Source: Eremomyces bilateralis CBS 781.70 (lineage: Eukaryota; Ascomycota; Dothideomycetes; Eremomycetales; Eremomycetaceae). From it: DNA of 64,000 bases. The translations under genes and the position numbers were made by a program. The notes below the pieces were generated by a model, which saw only the letters and a program-made list of their open reading frames with translations, ran no database searches and was not told the DNA's origin. The DNA lies in the NCBI RefSeq assembly GCF_010015585.1, contig NW_022985101.1, positions 101,225 through 165,224 on the forward strand, given 5' to 3'. Of this stretch, positions 1-10,153 are shown piece by piece; the stretch's first letter is position 1; each line of letters begins with the position of its first letter.

Positions 1-2441
1 TATCAAGGATGTGATCCAGGATGAATTCCAGAAGTTAGCAGAAAAGGGTGTAATTCCAGCCGATGTAGCTAAGCTGCCGTTTCTTGGAGAGATTCCTCCA
101 CCGGACGAAGAAGGGCCAGGGGATGAGGAAGAAGAGGAAGATGACGAAGATGACGAGGAGGAAGAAGAGGACACGGACGATGAAGGCAAGAAGAAACGCC
201 GTCGGGGCGGCCGGGCATCAAAACGGGACAAGGACGATGCCAAAGATGCTGCGGACCCCGACGCCCGGAAGAAACGTGGACGACCACCGCGTGTGGACAC
301 CCCTCTAGAGGCGCGGATTAAGGAGATCATCAAAGGCATGCGGAAGTTCAAGAACTCCACGAATCAGATGAAAATCAGCCATTTCGAGCGTCTTCCCGAC
401 AAGTCTCAAATGCCCGAATATTTCAATGAGATCAAGCAACCCATGGCAATGGACGTGGTCAAGGTTGGTTGATCCCCGTTCTCCCCTCAGAGGATTCCGC
501 TGACTTATCTTAGAAAAAACTCAAGCGGAAGAAGTATTCTTCCGTTGACCAATTCATGAAGGATGTGGAACTCATGTTCGAGAATGCGAAGATGTACAAC
601 CAGGATGAAAGCATCATATATAAGGATGCTGTAGATCTCCAGGGCGAGACTAGAGCATTGGCCGAGCAAGCCAAGAAACGTCCAGATACCGACTTTGTCA
701 TGGAAGACGGTAGGTTGCCGATGCCCAACGGCATCTTGCACGGGGGAGAGCTTTGGAAAGTCGGTATGTGTCAACCATCAATCGTGCAAGCAATCCGCAG
801 GCTAACAGATTCAGGCGACTGGGTACATATCCAGAATGCCAACGATGTCACCAAGCCCATCGTTGCCCAGATCTATCGCACCTGGCAAGATGCCGATGGT
901 GACAAGTGGGTGAACGCTTGCTGGTACTATCGCCCGGAGCAGACCGTCCATCGATTTGACAAACACTTCTTCGAGAATGAGGTGGTGAAAACGGGTCAGT
1001 ATCGGGATCATCGGATCGATGAGGTTGTCGATCGATGCTTTGTGATGTTCTTCACTCGCTACAACAAGGGACGCCCTCGCAACTTCCCGCCTGACAAAGA
1101 GATCTATGTTTGCGAAGCTCGATACAACGAAGAGAAGCACAAGATGAACAAAATCAAGACATGGGCTAGCTGCTTGCCGGACGAGGTTCGCGACAAAGAC
1201 TATGAGATGGATTTGTTTGAACAGCCGAAACGGATGAAGAAAATACCCAGTCCAATAGTGTATATGCTCAAAGACGATGCAAAGGAGACCGATGACCTCC
1301 CCAAACCGACCTGGGGTGCAGAGAATGCACCACCAAAAATTGGAGCTGTGCACAAACGGCCACGGGACCCAAAGGTGAGGTCAATGGAGGACTAAAAGTT
1401 ATTCAATGCTGATAATTCTAGGATTCACCACCTCCCGAACCGACACCATCCCCACCACCTCCTGCGCCTCCACAAACTGTACAGCGACCTACGACGGCAA
1501 CACATCCAACACCCGCTGGCTATCGGGATCAAAGCGACTTCATGAATGCAGCCGGTCATCCCGGCTCCGCCATTGGCACCTCACCCTCTCAGCGTCCTCC
1601 CGCGCATGCTTACTCGGCCAGCCAGTACGGACAACATCCTCCGGTTTCTCCAGCTCCCCCACGCACCAACACCCCAGCCCACGGCGCCGCCTTCCAACCC
1701 TCGCCAATAACCCCTGGACCGCACCCGGTGGCGTACACTGGCCCCACGCCTATCGCTCAAGCCGCTCATCATCCCCATCCCGCCCCACAAAATTTCCCCA
1801 CGTCCCACACCGTTACCCCAGCGACACATGGTCATCCACAAGTCTACCCGGCACCACAGGGCGTCGGCTCTCGTCCGACGTACCCGGTGCAGCCGCCCAG
1901 TGGCCAAGGGCATCTCGGCTACAAAGCACCGACGATCGATGTGTACCACTTAGATGACCGCGCGAACTCGTCGGTTCCTCCCGAGATCCGCAAGCAGTTC
2001 CACACGGACCGCCAGGGTCGAATCCTCTTCTACGCAGCGCCACCCGCGCAGACCGAACCGACGGATGGAGTCAAAGGCATTCACGGAGGCAAGATCTTGG
2101 GACACGGCGCGCGGTATCTCGCGGCCAAAGCGGAGCGAGAGAAGAAACTTTTGGCAAAGCGAAAACTGGAAGGATCGAACGGGCAGGGATCACCGCCGAA
2201 TAAAAAAAATCGAACGGGGTCGAACGAGGCGGACGGTGATCGATGGAGCAAGGATGTCCAAGACCTCATGAATCAGGCGCTCGGACTCTGGGGCCAACAG
2301 ATTCTAGACGGGATGATTTCCGATATGAAGCACCGGTATGGCGAAAGCAGGTGGCAAGGTGGATTGCAGGAGGAACTGAGCCGGGTGGCAGGGCTGCAGG
2401 AAAAGAGAATGGAGCTAGTGGAGGGACGGGAGACGGCTTGA
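1..2441 (+). CDS. rsc1: RSC chromatin-remodelling subunit Rsc1/Rsc2-like (bromodomain-BAH), 5' partial
   Basis: This is the C-terminal 763 codons of a gene whose start lies left of the window. I see exons 2-463, 514-763, 815-1374 and 1422-2441, with GT-AG introns of about 50 nt. Domains in order are a long Asp/Glu-rich stretch, an AT-hook-like basic motif (KKRGRPPR), a bromodomain with the acetyl-lysine-pocket segment around YNQDESIIY, a BAH domain starting at DWVHIQNA, and a Pro/Gln/His-rich linker before a basic coiled tail. Yeast Rsc1 and Rsc2 have two bromodomains, an AT hook and a BAH domain, so the visible bromodomain should be the second. The family works in the nucleus in the ATP-dependent RSC remodelling complex and reads acetylated histones. 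The stop is TGA at 2439-2441. The identity is firm at family level; Rsc1 versus Rsc2 cannot be separated because most filamentous fungi carry one such gene. Confidence 0.9.
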
Positions 2442-4872
2442 GAATACGTCTTTACTCTAGAAGGGCATTCCAGAATCAGAGCGTTTCCTTTCCTTGACGT
2501 TCCGTCCCCAGACCGCGACACTCCAACCTCGTTTTCCGGTCTGATTAGGATAGTACGGTGTCATAAAAGGATTATGGCTGGCTTCTGGGGCTGATCACGT
2601 TCATATGGAGGCGGTCGTTCGGGATTCCCCTGGACTCGGTCATATTATGACGAGCTTAGGTGTCCACGTCATTTGCAAAGGTGTGTCCGCGGTTCGGGCC
2701 ATGTGGAGGAGACACCGACAGGGAGTTATGGTAGCAGTAATACTTCAATATATTGGAAGCAAGCGGTGGCACAAGATATGACACATCATGGTATGCAATC
2801 CTTAGTTCGATGGTTGATTCATGAGTACACAGGCTGCTCGTAGCTAGAGAGAACGGAGACGACAAGAGTCAATCAGAATTGAGCAAGATGTAGGTTTGAT
2901 TTCAGATTAAGTGATGTTACACTCGTCCAGCCGAACCTCTTCGCCTGGATGAAGAGGCAGAGTCGCAGAGGGAAGGGGAGCACTGGACTGGCCGGTATAG
3001 GTATGGCTGAGACGTGTACCTGACTAATTGGCCGTACCTGCAGAGGATTTGCATTGTTGCATGAATCTCCTTGACCTCACCATCAGATTGAGCAATCCGA
3101 GCGTGTTGTCGACGACATCCGATCCCAATTGGAAGGCGAAAGACGGATTCGGATTCGCCAGAACAGGGAGAGTATTGTCCCTTATTGCGTGATAGCGAGA
3201 GGAGATAAGGTGATCGGAGTACCCGTAAGGCGCTCTGACGTCGATCTGCCCAATTCTCTAGCGGCGATCACACAATTGGGCTGGCTTCGGGAATCGGATC
3301 GACGTGAGACGGTGCAGATGTATCGGTGAGGGAGGGAGGGATAGATTTCGGTACCGTGACGGTCAAGTCAGTAACTTCAGAGTCCAGACTGCAGAAGTTA
3401 CGATACGGCGTCAGTAGCCTTGTAGATCATTACTCGGATGGACCGACGGCAAAGTCGATTACCAAATGCGGCATTCTTTGCTTTTTCCACTGGAGCCATA
3501 GAACCGGCATTATTCAACATTCGACAGCGATATGACCAGCATCGGATTGCAACAGCCATTCAACGGCGATGGAAGGTTTGGACTTTGAGGGATGGAATCG
3601 CCATAGAAGCGCCACGTTAGTTGTTCCCTGTAGCACACAATCGGGTCTCTATCTCGTTATTGGCGGGTTTTCATGTTTCAGGGACCCGTTACTGGTAGTG
3701 ACTGGTAGCTCCGATATCCGGACGTTCCATTTCGCGTGTAGAACTGCAATCCTTCAGGAATCACCCGATAATCTTGGGGAAACTCCCCTTGTTTCGCTGG
3801 CTCATCCTACTGGTCATCTTATGTATCTTACTCGTCTCAGTCATCATTCTTTCCGAACCCCTTCCCGAAATTCCTAACATCATCCTGTCACGTCCTCACG
3901 TCTTCGCCGTATACCTAAATGAATGGCTTCAGGTCGCAAACTGTATTTGTCCTTTATTCCGAGTATTTATTAAATAATCCCTTTGTACCTATCCTTCGGC
4001 TGACTTCAATCTGCATACCACCGTAATATACCTCACGGTAATTACCTGTAGTACCTTTCCTGGCAAGTGGGACGTTTCCTTCATTTCCCACATCCCGACT
4101 TTTCCAACTCCAGCCGATTGGAAACGACACCGCCGGAATATTTTACACCTCCCACCTACTACGGCCCTCGCACTAAAATATTCAATTCGCTTTCTCCATT
4201 TCTCCAGTTCTCCAGTTCTCCATTTCTCCATTCTCCCATTCTACTTTCCTCTTTATTATTATAAATAGTCTCCGTACTTCCTTAGGCGCGACTTTCCGTT
4301 TCCTTCTCTCGCAGTCACTGAACCACTGAACACCTGCAGGATCCACCGCCAGACTGCACATATTAGATCCCTTAAGGACCTGCGCGGACCCGGATTCTAC
4401 TTCAGTCCCATTCGATTTCCGTTCTGCTTCACCGCCTACGGACGTTGCAGCCGTCTTCCTGCCCTCTTAACTCTCCCACTCTGCTCCTTGGACTTCTCAC
4501 CTTGGTTCCCTCCGTCAAACCTGTGTCAATTCGACACCCAGTTATCTTCGCATAACATAGAAAGAGCACGGACTACCTATTGTGGAATAATTCACTGCAT
4601 CAATCGGAAACCGGACTATTGCACTCGTCGACAGTGTCGCGTGCTTCGATTGCTCCCCTTCTCCCACGAGACGACTGGTCGTGTGACCTCGCCACCGCCT
4701 AGTCTTTGTCTCAAATTCCATCTTTAGTTCTGCCCTATACGGACCTCTGTCTTTTCCAAGAATTTCAAACTCCTTCCTTGGCTCTTCAGAGGTGGCTTGC
4801 AGTCTAGACCCAAGTTTGTAGGTGTTTGTCAAAGCAAATTCACCCCGAGCACTCCTGTGTCCCCCAGCAATA
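2442..4872. other. Intergenic region with no supported gene
   Basis: Between the RSC subunit and choline sulfatase I see only short reading frames with no recognisable protein. A pyrimidine-rich block at about 4193-4245 repeats a TTCTCCA-type unit of 7-10 nt. It is followed at 4260-4267 by TATAAATA, a possible TATA box about 600 bp before the sulfatase ATG. The 4300-4870 stretch is probably 5' leader and promoter of the sulfatase. Confidence 0.5.
4193..4245 (+). repeat. Pyrimidine-rich short tandem repeat (TTCTCCA-like)
   Basis: About six imperfect copies of a 7-10 nt CT-rich unit (TTTCTCCA, TTCTCCAG) sit just before a TATAAATA sequence. CT-rich tracts are common in fungal promoters and core promoter regions, so this may be part of the choline sulfatase promoter. 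Confidence 0.6.
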
Positions 4873-6897
4873 ATGGCCCCTCACGCCGAATCTCCGCCTC
4901 TACCAGAGAGCTCATGGGCAGAAAATGGTCCCGCATATCTGCCATCGGAGCACACGGAAGCGGTCAAGCCCAATATTCTCTATATCATGGCCGATCAGTT
5001 GGCTGCACCACTCCTTCGGATGCATGATGCAAAGTCACCCATTATTACCCCCCACCTCGACTCCCTCGCAGAGTCGGGTGTTGTCTTCGACAGCGCGTAC
5101 TGCAACTCTCCGCTCTGCGCGCCGTCACGGTTCTGCATGGTCACAGGCCAGTTGCCTTCCAAGATCGGCGCTTACGACAACGCTTCCTTCCTACCCTCAG
5201 ATGTCCCCACCTTCGCCCACATGCTCCGTGGCGAGGGGTACGAGACAACCCTAGCTGGAAAGGTGAGTTCGCAACCACTTCTTGGTCCTGGTGTTACGAC
5301 TAACCTGATAATCCGTAGATGCACTTCATCGGCCCAGATCAGTTGCATGGCTTTGAAAATCGGCTCACACCAGACATCTATCCGGCCGATTTCGGCTGGG
5401 CAGTGAATTGGGATAACCCGGAGGAGCGCCTTGAATGGTACCACAATATGAGCTCCGTCTATCAAGCAGGACCGTGCGTTCGAAGCAACCAACTGGACTA
5501 TGACGAGGAAGTGATGCATAAGGTTAGTTGCAATGCCCCCGATTCTGGGAGGTTTTCCGTACGCTAGGCAGAGGGCTTCCTTGACAGCTACTGAGTGCAT
5601 CCAATAATTATTGCCCAAGCCTGGAAGCATGCTGTCAAGATCATGCATCCTAGTCCATGGCATGGAGCTGATGGATCATGCCCTCTGTTTCTTACGCAAT
5701 CTCAGGATTGTACTCGTGCGTTGTGGGAATTTACTAATTTTTTTTCGATAGTCCACGCAGTATCTATACGACTATGTTCGTCAGGGAAAGTCACAAAGGC
5801 CGTTCTCTCTGACGGTCTCTCTCACTCATCCTCATGATCCATACGCAATATCCAAGGATCTGTGGGATCTTTACGAAGACGTTGACATTCCGATGCCGGA
5901 GGTTGTCATACCCCAGGACCAGCAAGACCCCCACAGCACTCGTCTGCTCAAGTGCATTGATGCCTGGGACAACGACATTCCGGAAGAGGCGGTCAAGCGG
6001 GCTCGACGAGCGTATTACGCCGCATGCACCTACGTCGACAACCAGATCGGCAAGCTTCTCCGCATCTTAAAAGAGTGCAGCCTCGACAAGAACACCGTGG
6101 TTATCTTTTCCGGTGATCACGGCGACATGCTCGGCGAGCGAGGGCTGTGGTACAAGATGAACTGGTTCGAAATGAGCTCCCGCGTTCCCTTGGTCATCAA
6201 CTACCCGCCCCGCTTCAACCATCGCCGAGTGAAGGAATCGGTCAGCACCCTGGACTTGCCGTTCACGCTACTGGAACTCGTGGCTGGCCCGAAAGCAGTC
6301 CAGAAGTGGGCAGCCCTGTCTCCCATAGACGGCCGGAGCATATACCCTGCGCTCGTGGGTCGACCGGTGGCCGATGAGGTGATCGGAGAGTATATGGGCG
6401 AGGGTGCCATCACTCCCGTCGTGATGATCCGCCGCGGGAAGTGGAAGTACGTGGCCTCCCTCATCGACCCTCCGCAACTCTACAACCTTGCCGACGACCC
6501 GCACGAGTTGACCAACTTCGCGAACGCCGCGAACACCACCGTGGAGAGTAAGACCGTGGCCGCGAGCTTCGAGGAGGAAGTTCGATCACGCTGGGATCTG
6601 CCAAAGGTCCACCAACGCGTCCTCCTGAAGCAGCGGGAACGCAGACTGATCTGGAATGCACTGAGGAAAGGCAAATTCCAGTCTTGGGACTTCGAGGGGG
6701 AAGGCGGGGGGCAGCAACAGTAAGCTCTCCATGAATCGTTTGTCAGGTCGCTTTCATCTAACGGAACCAGGTATATCCGTTCCAATATCCCTCTCGACGA
6801 CCTAGAACTCCGTGCCCGGTATCCGCCAGTGGATGATAAAGGCAAGACTCTCATCGTGGCCGTCCCGCATGGGCAGGCCGGGGCCCAGAATGAGTAA
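4873..6897 (+). CDS. Choline sulfatase (arylsulfatase-family hydrolase)
   Basis: Four exons: 4873-5262, 5319-5522, 5752-6719 and 6771-6897, giving 562 aa. The ATG at 4873 is the first in frame before the conserved KPNILYIMADQL segment, which supplies metal-binding Asp residues. Cys82 lies in the sulfatase signature CAPSR and is the residue expected to be converted to formylglycine. A later SGDHGDMLGERGLWYKMNWFE segment matches the choline sulfatase subgroup. The family hydrolyses choline-O-sulfate to choline and sulfate, a way to use stored or external sulfur and an osmolyte. No signal peptide is seen, so it is probably cytosolic. The last intron (6720-6770) is supported because the unspliced frame stops at once, whereas splicing restores a conserved-looking 41-residue tail. 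The second intron is long for this locus (229 nt). Confidence 0.9.
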
Positions 6898-7344
6898 CGC
6901 TCTACGATTGTTGACTCCTTCCATGGGATGTCCGCCATGAGAGGTTGCTTCTCTTACCTACGTCTATCTTTTGCCGAACTTCGGTACCCACCCTATTTTT
7001 GGCCGAGCGTTTACCTGTCCCGGGTCCATTTGTTGACGAGCTTTTGATTTTGGCGCTCCGGAATCAGCGGGGATGAAAGCGTATGATTTTATCCATTATT
7101 TGTATTCGAGGTTATCCTACAGGTTATTTGCGAGGAGTTGGCGGCGAGTCGCACCAAATAGCTCATAGTTGCATTCTCTGGAGATCGATAGGTCAGAAAT
7201 ATAGGTTCAGTGAATGGGAGCAGTTCTCAAACACAAATCCAGAGCGTGTAGTGGCATATTTTGACGCGGATGAACGCAGCTTCGAGCACCACAGATGAAT
7301 CGTTTTGAAATCATGATCCAGCTGGGAGACGAAATTACTGGTCT

Positions 7345-7510
7345 TGAAGTATATTCCTAAGGTGTCGAAATCTCGGAATCATTACTTTCTTTCACCATAC
7401 GGAGTAGAAGGAATCGGCTATACCTGGTGAAGCATATTCCTGGCCGTCTAAAACCCGGAATCGTTATTTTCTTTCCCCATCCGGAGTGCAGGAAATCGGT
7501 GGTGAAACAT
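7345..7510. repeat. Two imperfect ~82-bp direct repeats
   Basis: Two adjacent copies share the order GAAGYATATTCCT, CGGAATCRTTA, TTTCTTTCMCCAT, CGGAGT and AAATCGG/GAATCGG. The first runs from about 7345 to 7425 and the second from about 7428 to 7510. They differ by scattered point changes and small indels, so the duplication is not recent. They lie just left of the 28-bp minisatellite. Confidence 0.65.
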
Positions 7511-7599
7511 ATCCCCAGGGGCGTGGAAAGCTCTCAACCGTTAATATATGCAAGCAGATTCCATGGATGCCACTTGGATTTATGATGCCAGAGGTGTCT

Positions 7600-7815
7600 C
7601 TCCCTGAAGCACTTCCCTCTCATCTGTTTGTTCTTTAAGCACTACTTCTCATCTGTTTCTTCTCCAAGCACTTCCCCTATCCGTTTCTTCCTCAAGCGCT
7701 TCCCTTACCTGGTTCTTCCCCAAGTACTTCCTCTTATATGTTTCTTCCCCAAGCACTTCTCTCATTCATTTCTTCTCCAAGCACTTCCTCTATCCGGTTC
7801 TCCCTTAACTGCCTC
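7600..7815 (+). repeat. 28-30 bp CT-rich minisatellite, about eight units
   Basis: The core AAGCACTTCC recurs, with changes, at 7607, 7637, 7666, 7694, 7722, 7751 and 7779, with a decayed copy near 7807, so the unit is 28-30 bp. Between cores each unit reads roughly TCTATCCGTTTCTTCYCC. The strand is strongly pyrimidine-biased. Units differ enough that it is old or evolving slowly. Confidence 0.85.
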
Positions 7816-8805
7816 ATTACCTGTATTCACCTCGGCATTGTCAAGTACTGAGGCTACAACAAATAATGGCAAGCCCTCGGCTGTCATCAGGGCACGACAT
7901 TCATTCATAATCTATGGCTTAAAGGACCACGAGCACTTTGTAGACCAGGCGAAGTGCATGGAACGGGCCCAAGACGGGACAAACCGAGTTCGGCCATATT
8001 CTGACCAGGTCACCAGCGTCACTCATGTAATGACTAGAGAGATACTTGGATAGAGAACAGACTCAAAAGCGGTCATAGAAGAATTTTGTTCCGAGCTTCA
8101 CCTGGATTATATTAACGCAGGCCTATTTGCCTTCACTAGGCCTTCAGGGGTAGCAATACGGGACTTCCGAGGCTAGCATGGCTTTTGGAAACGCTTTTAA
8201 ATCGGAATTAGATATTGATTTCATGGCCCCATGTTAGGAGAAGGGATAGGTGCCTTAGACAACTAATCGGAGGTAATGAGCCAGCAAGTACTAAGCGCTC
8301 CCGACATTCTCTGAAGATCCATGGTACCTCAATGGCTATATATAACTTACATATACATCGAAGCTGGAGCGCATGGGAGATGATGAATGGGCTCCTGGAC
8401 TTCAACATGGGAAGAGATGCTTGAGGGGCCACAACGAGCATCAGGAAAGAGTTGAGGGGAAAATGGACGAGAATGCACGAGCAAAGGCCGGTCAAGGTCT
8501 TAGACACAGATTGTCAGGGCAATGAAGATAAACCACTTCAGACCAGATATAGCAGAACAGGAAGTAATCAATATTATACCAAACATTGACCTATTGTGTA
8601 TCACAGATAATGAGGAATAATGCAAGGTTTGAAAGAGAGGAAGACAGCATCAGTTTGCTGTGTTCATTGCTGAGGTAGCCGCGAATAAAAATAAACTTTT
8701 GATTCTTCATGACCCGGGTATCATCCGATCCGATTGAACGCCAATGCTGCCAGAATTCGCCAAAGAATGTTGCTATCATGTCTTCTTGATCAAATCCCGA
8801 TCATC

Positions 8806-9219
8806 TCATGCGACATCCATCTCTGTGGATTTCGGATCTTCCAGCATCTCGACACCCTTCCCATTATCGACGAAGAGCCCTGCAGCGGCATCGGCTTCCT
8901 TATGGCCGTACGGTTTCTCTCTCAATTGTCGGACTCTGTTGGGATGTTAGATGATGCGTTGGGTTGGGCTGAACGGGTCACGGCACCTTTTCTTGTGTGG
9001 TTTTCCCTTGATATGCGACAAGAAGTTCGGCTCACTCTCGAACCATTTGGCGCATTCTGTGCAGTAGTGCTGGCCCAGGCCCGGGAGATCCTCGACGGCT
9101 TTGGTGTCTTTATATAGGCGAAGATGATTCGGGTCGTGGAGGTCGCTGTAGGCTTGATCGATATCGCGGGTATAGCGACGGGTCTTCTTTTTGGACTCGG
9201 AACCGCGAATGGCAGGCAT
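8806..9219 (-). CDS. bud20: Bud20-like C2H2 zinc-finger pre-60S export factor
   Basis: Two exons on the minus strand, 9219-8987 and 8935-8806, with a 51-nt intron, give 120 aa. The N-terminus is basic (SKKKTRRYTRDIDQAY). It is followed by a single C2H2 finger of the form C-x2-C-x12-H-x5-H (YCTEC ... HIKGKPH) and, after splicing, by a VRQLREKPYGHKEAD tail that is typical of Bud20/ZNF593. Without splicing the frame runs into unrelated residues, so the intron is well supported. Bud20 is a shuttling protein that binds late pre-60S ribosomal particles and helps their nuclear export. It is divergent from aconitase, with 934 bp between the two start codons. Confidence 0.9.
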
Positions 9220-9431
9220 TTTGCACGGCGGGGATCAATAGAGAACGGATTAATGATATGTAGGCGTAACTGATATGTTGGGACTTGGGTGGGGGAAGAA
9301 TAAAAAATCACAAGATAGCAGGGGTGGGGGCGATCGTCACGTGCAGATGCCGGTTGGAGGGGAGATGATCGATTGCTCATGGGCACAATCCTCGGCGATC
9401 ACTTATTATGATTGCTAGGCAATTTCCTGAG

Positions 9432-9474
9432 GTCGGGTCAACTAAATGTCGGGTCAACTAATGTCGGGTCAACG
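9432..9474 (+). repeat. Three copies of a 15-16 bp direct repeat
   Basis: GTCGGGTCAAC occurs at 9432, 9448 and 9463, separated by ACTAAAT-like spacers. It lies in the bud20 side of the shared promoter. It may be a short slippage product or a cluster of identical binding sites. Confidence 0.8.
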
Positions 9475-9874
9475 GGTAGGAAATGGCCGAATAGCAGTTA
9501 GCCTGGATGGGATCCTAGTATCATGAGGGAAAAAAAAAAAGAGGCTCGCTTGTGGTGGGCCGAGTATATGGTACATCCGGGGGTAGTAGAAATTGATGAT
9601 CGTGAAAGCATATTCCCGGGGGGGGCCGGCAACCCTCGATGGTTGGGTACTGATGCCGTTTTAAAAATATAGTATTGGCCTTGTATGATTCTTTGAGTTT
9701 CACCGAGTCAGTACAATTCTCCGTTCTCTGTAGAGGACCTCCAAGTTGAAGGACGATAAAATCTTCAAATCTGGCACCGCGAGATGGCTAAGGATGATGC
9801 AACCCAGTCAGGAAGGAACGACAGGAATGCGGGAATGGTGAAGCGCCTGCTCCCGAGGATGTCCGCATTCGCAG

Positions 9875-9897
9875 CCAATCACGGCCAAGATGATAAT
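9875..9897 (+). promoter_or_regulatory. Candidate CBC:HapX site with overlapping SreA-type GATA motif
   Basis: CCAAT at 9875-9879 is followed after exactly 12 nt by GAT at 9892-9894, fitting the CSAAT-N12-RWT pattern I recall for the CCAAT-binding complex plus HapX in Aspergillus. The same GAT is part of TGATAA (9891-9896), which fits the HGATAR pattern of the iron GATA factor SreA. It lies about 260 bp before the aconitase ATG. Aconitase is an iron-sulfur enzyme known to be repressed through HapX in low iron, so the placement is sensible. Binding is inferred, not shown. Confidence 0.5.
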
Positions 9898-10153
9898 CCA
9901 TGTCATCCTTCCTGCCTTATCGACGCCTTGACGCCTATCGACGTCAATTCTCTTCTCATCCATCTCTCGGCTCTTCTGTTTCTTGATTCTTCTCCTCCAT
10001 CTTCCCTTCATTGACATCACCGTGCCTCTCCCCTCTCTTCTCCCTCTATCCTCCCACATATTGCCCAACCATCGCTTTGGTTGTGCTGGTGATTTGATGC
10101 TCCTCTTCTCCTACCGATTCTCCAATTGAAAACCACTGCTGAAGTCCGTCATC

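Larger units (their letters stand above)
6898..8805. other. Intergenic region with minisatellites, no supported gene
   Basis: This is 1.9 kb between two convergent genes, choline sulfatase and bud20. It holds a pair of imperfect ~82-bp repeats at about 7345-7510 and a 28-bp minisatellite at about 7600-7815, each listed separately. A 141-codon frame at 7628-8053 runs through the minisatellite; its first half is repeat translation and I do not call it a gene. The 8060-8800 part shows nothing I can identify. Confidence 0.5.
9220..10153. promoter_or_regulatory. Divergent promoter between bud20 and aconitase
   Basis: This 934-bp gene-free segment separates two oppositely transcribed starts. It contains a short tandem repeat (9432-9474), A- and G-runs near 9530 and 9615, a candidate CBC:HapX/GATA element (9875-9897) and a CT-rich stretch (about 9955-10060) that probably covers the aconitase core promoter and leader. 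Confidence 0.6.

Noticed and set aside
7628-8053. A 141-codon plus-strand frame beginning MFFKHYFSS
   Set aside because: Its first half is the translated 28-bp minisatellite and the second half has no family likeness.
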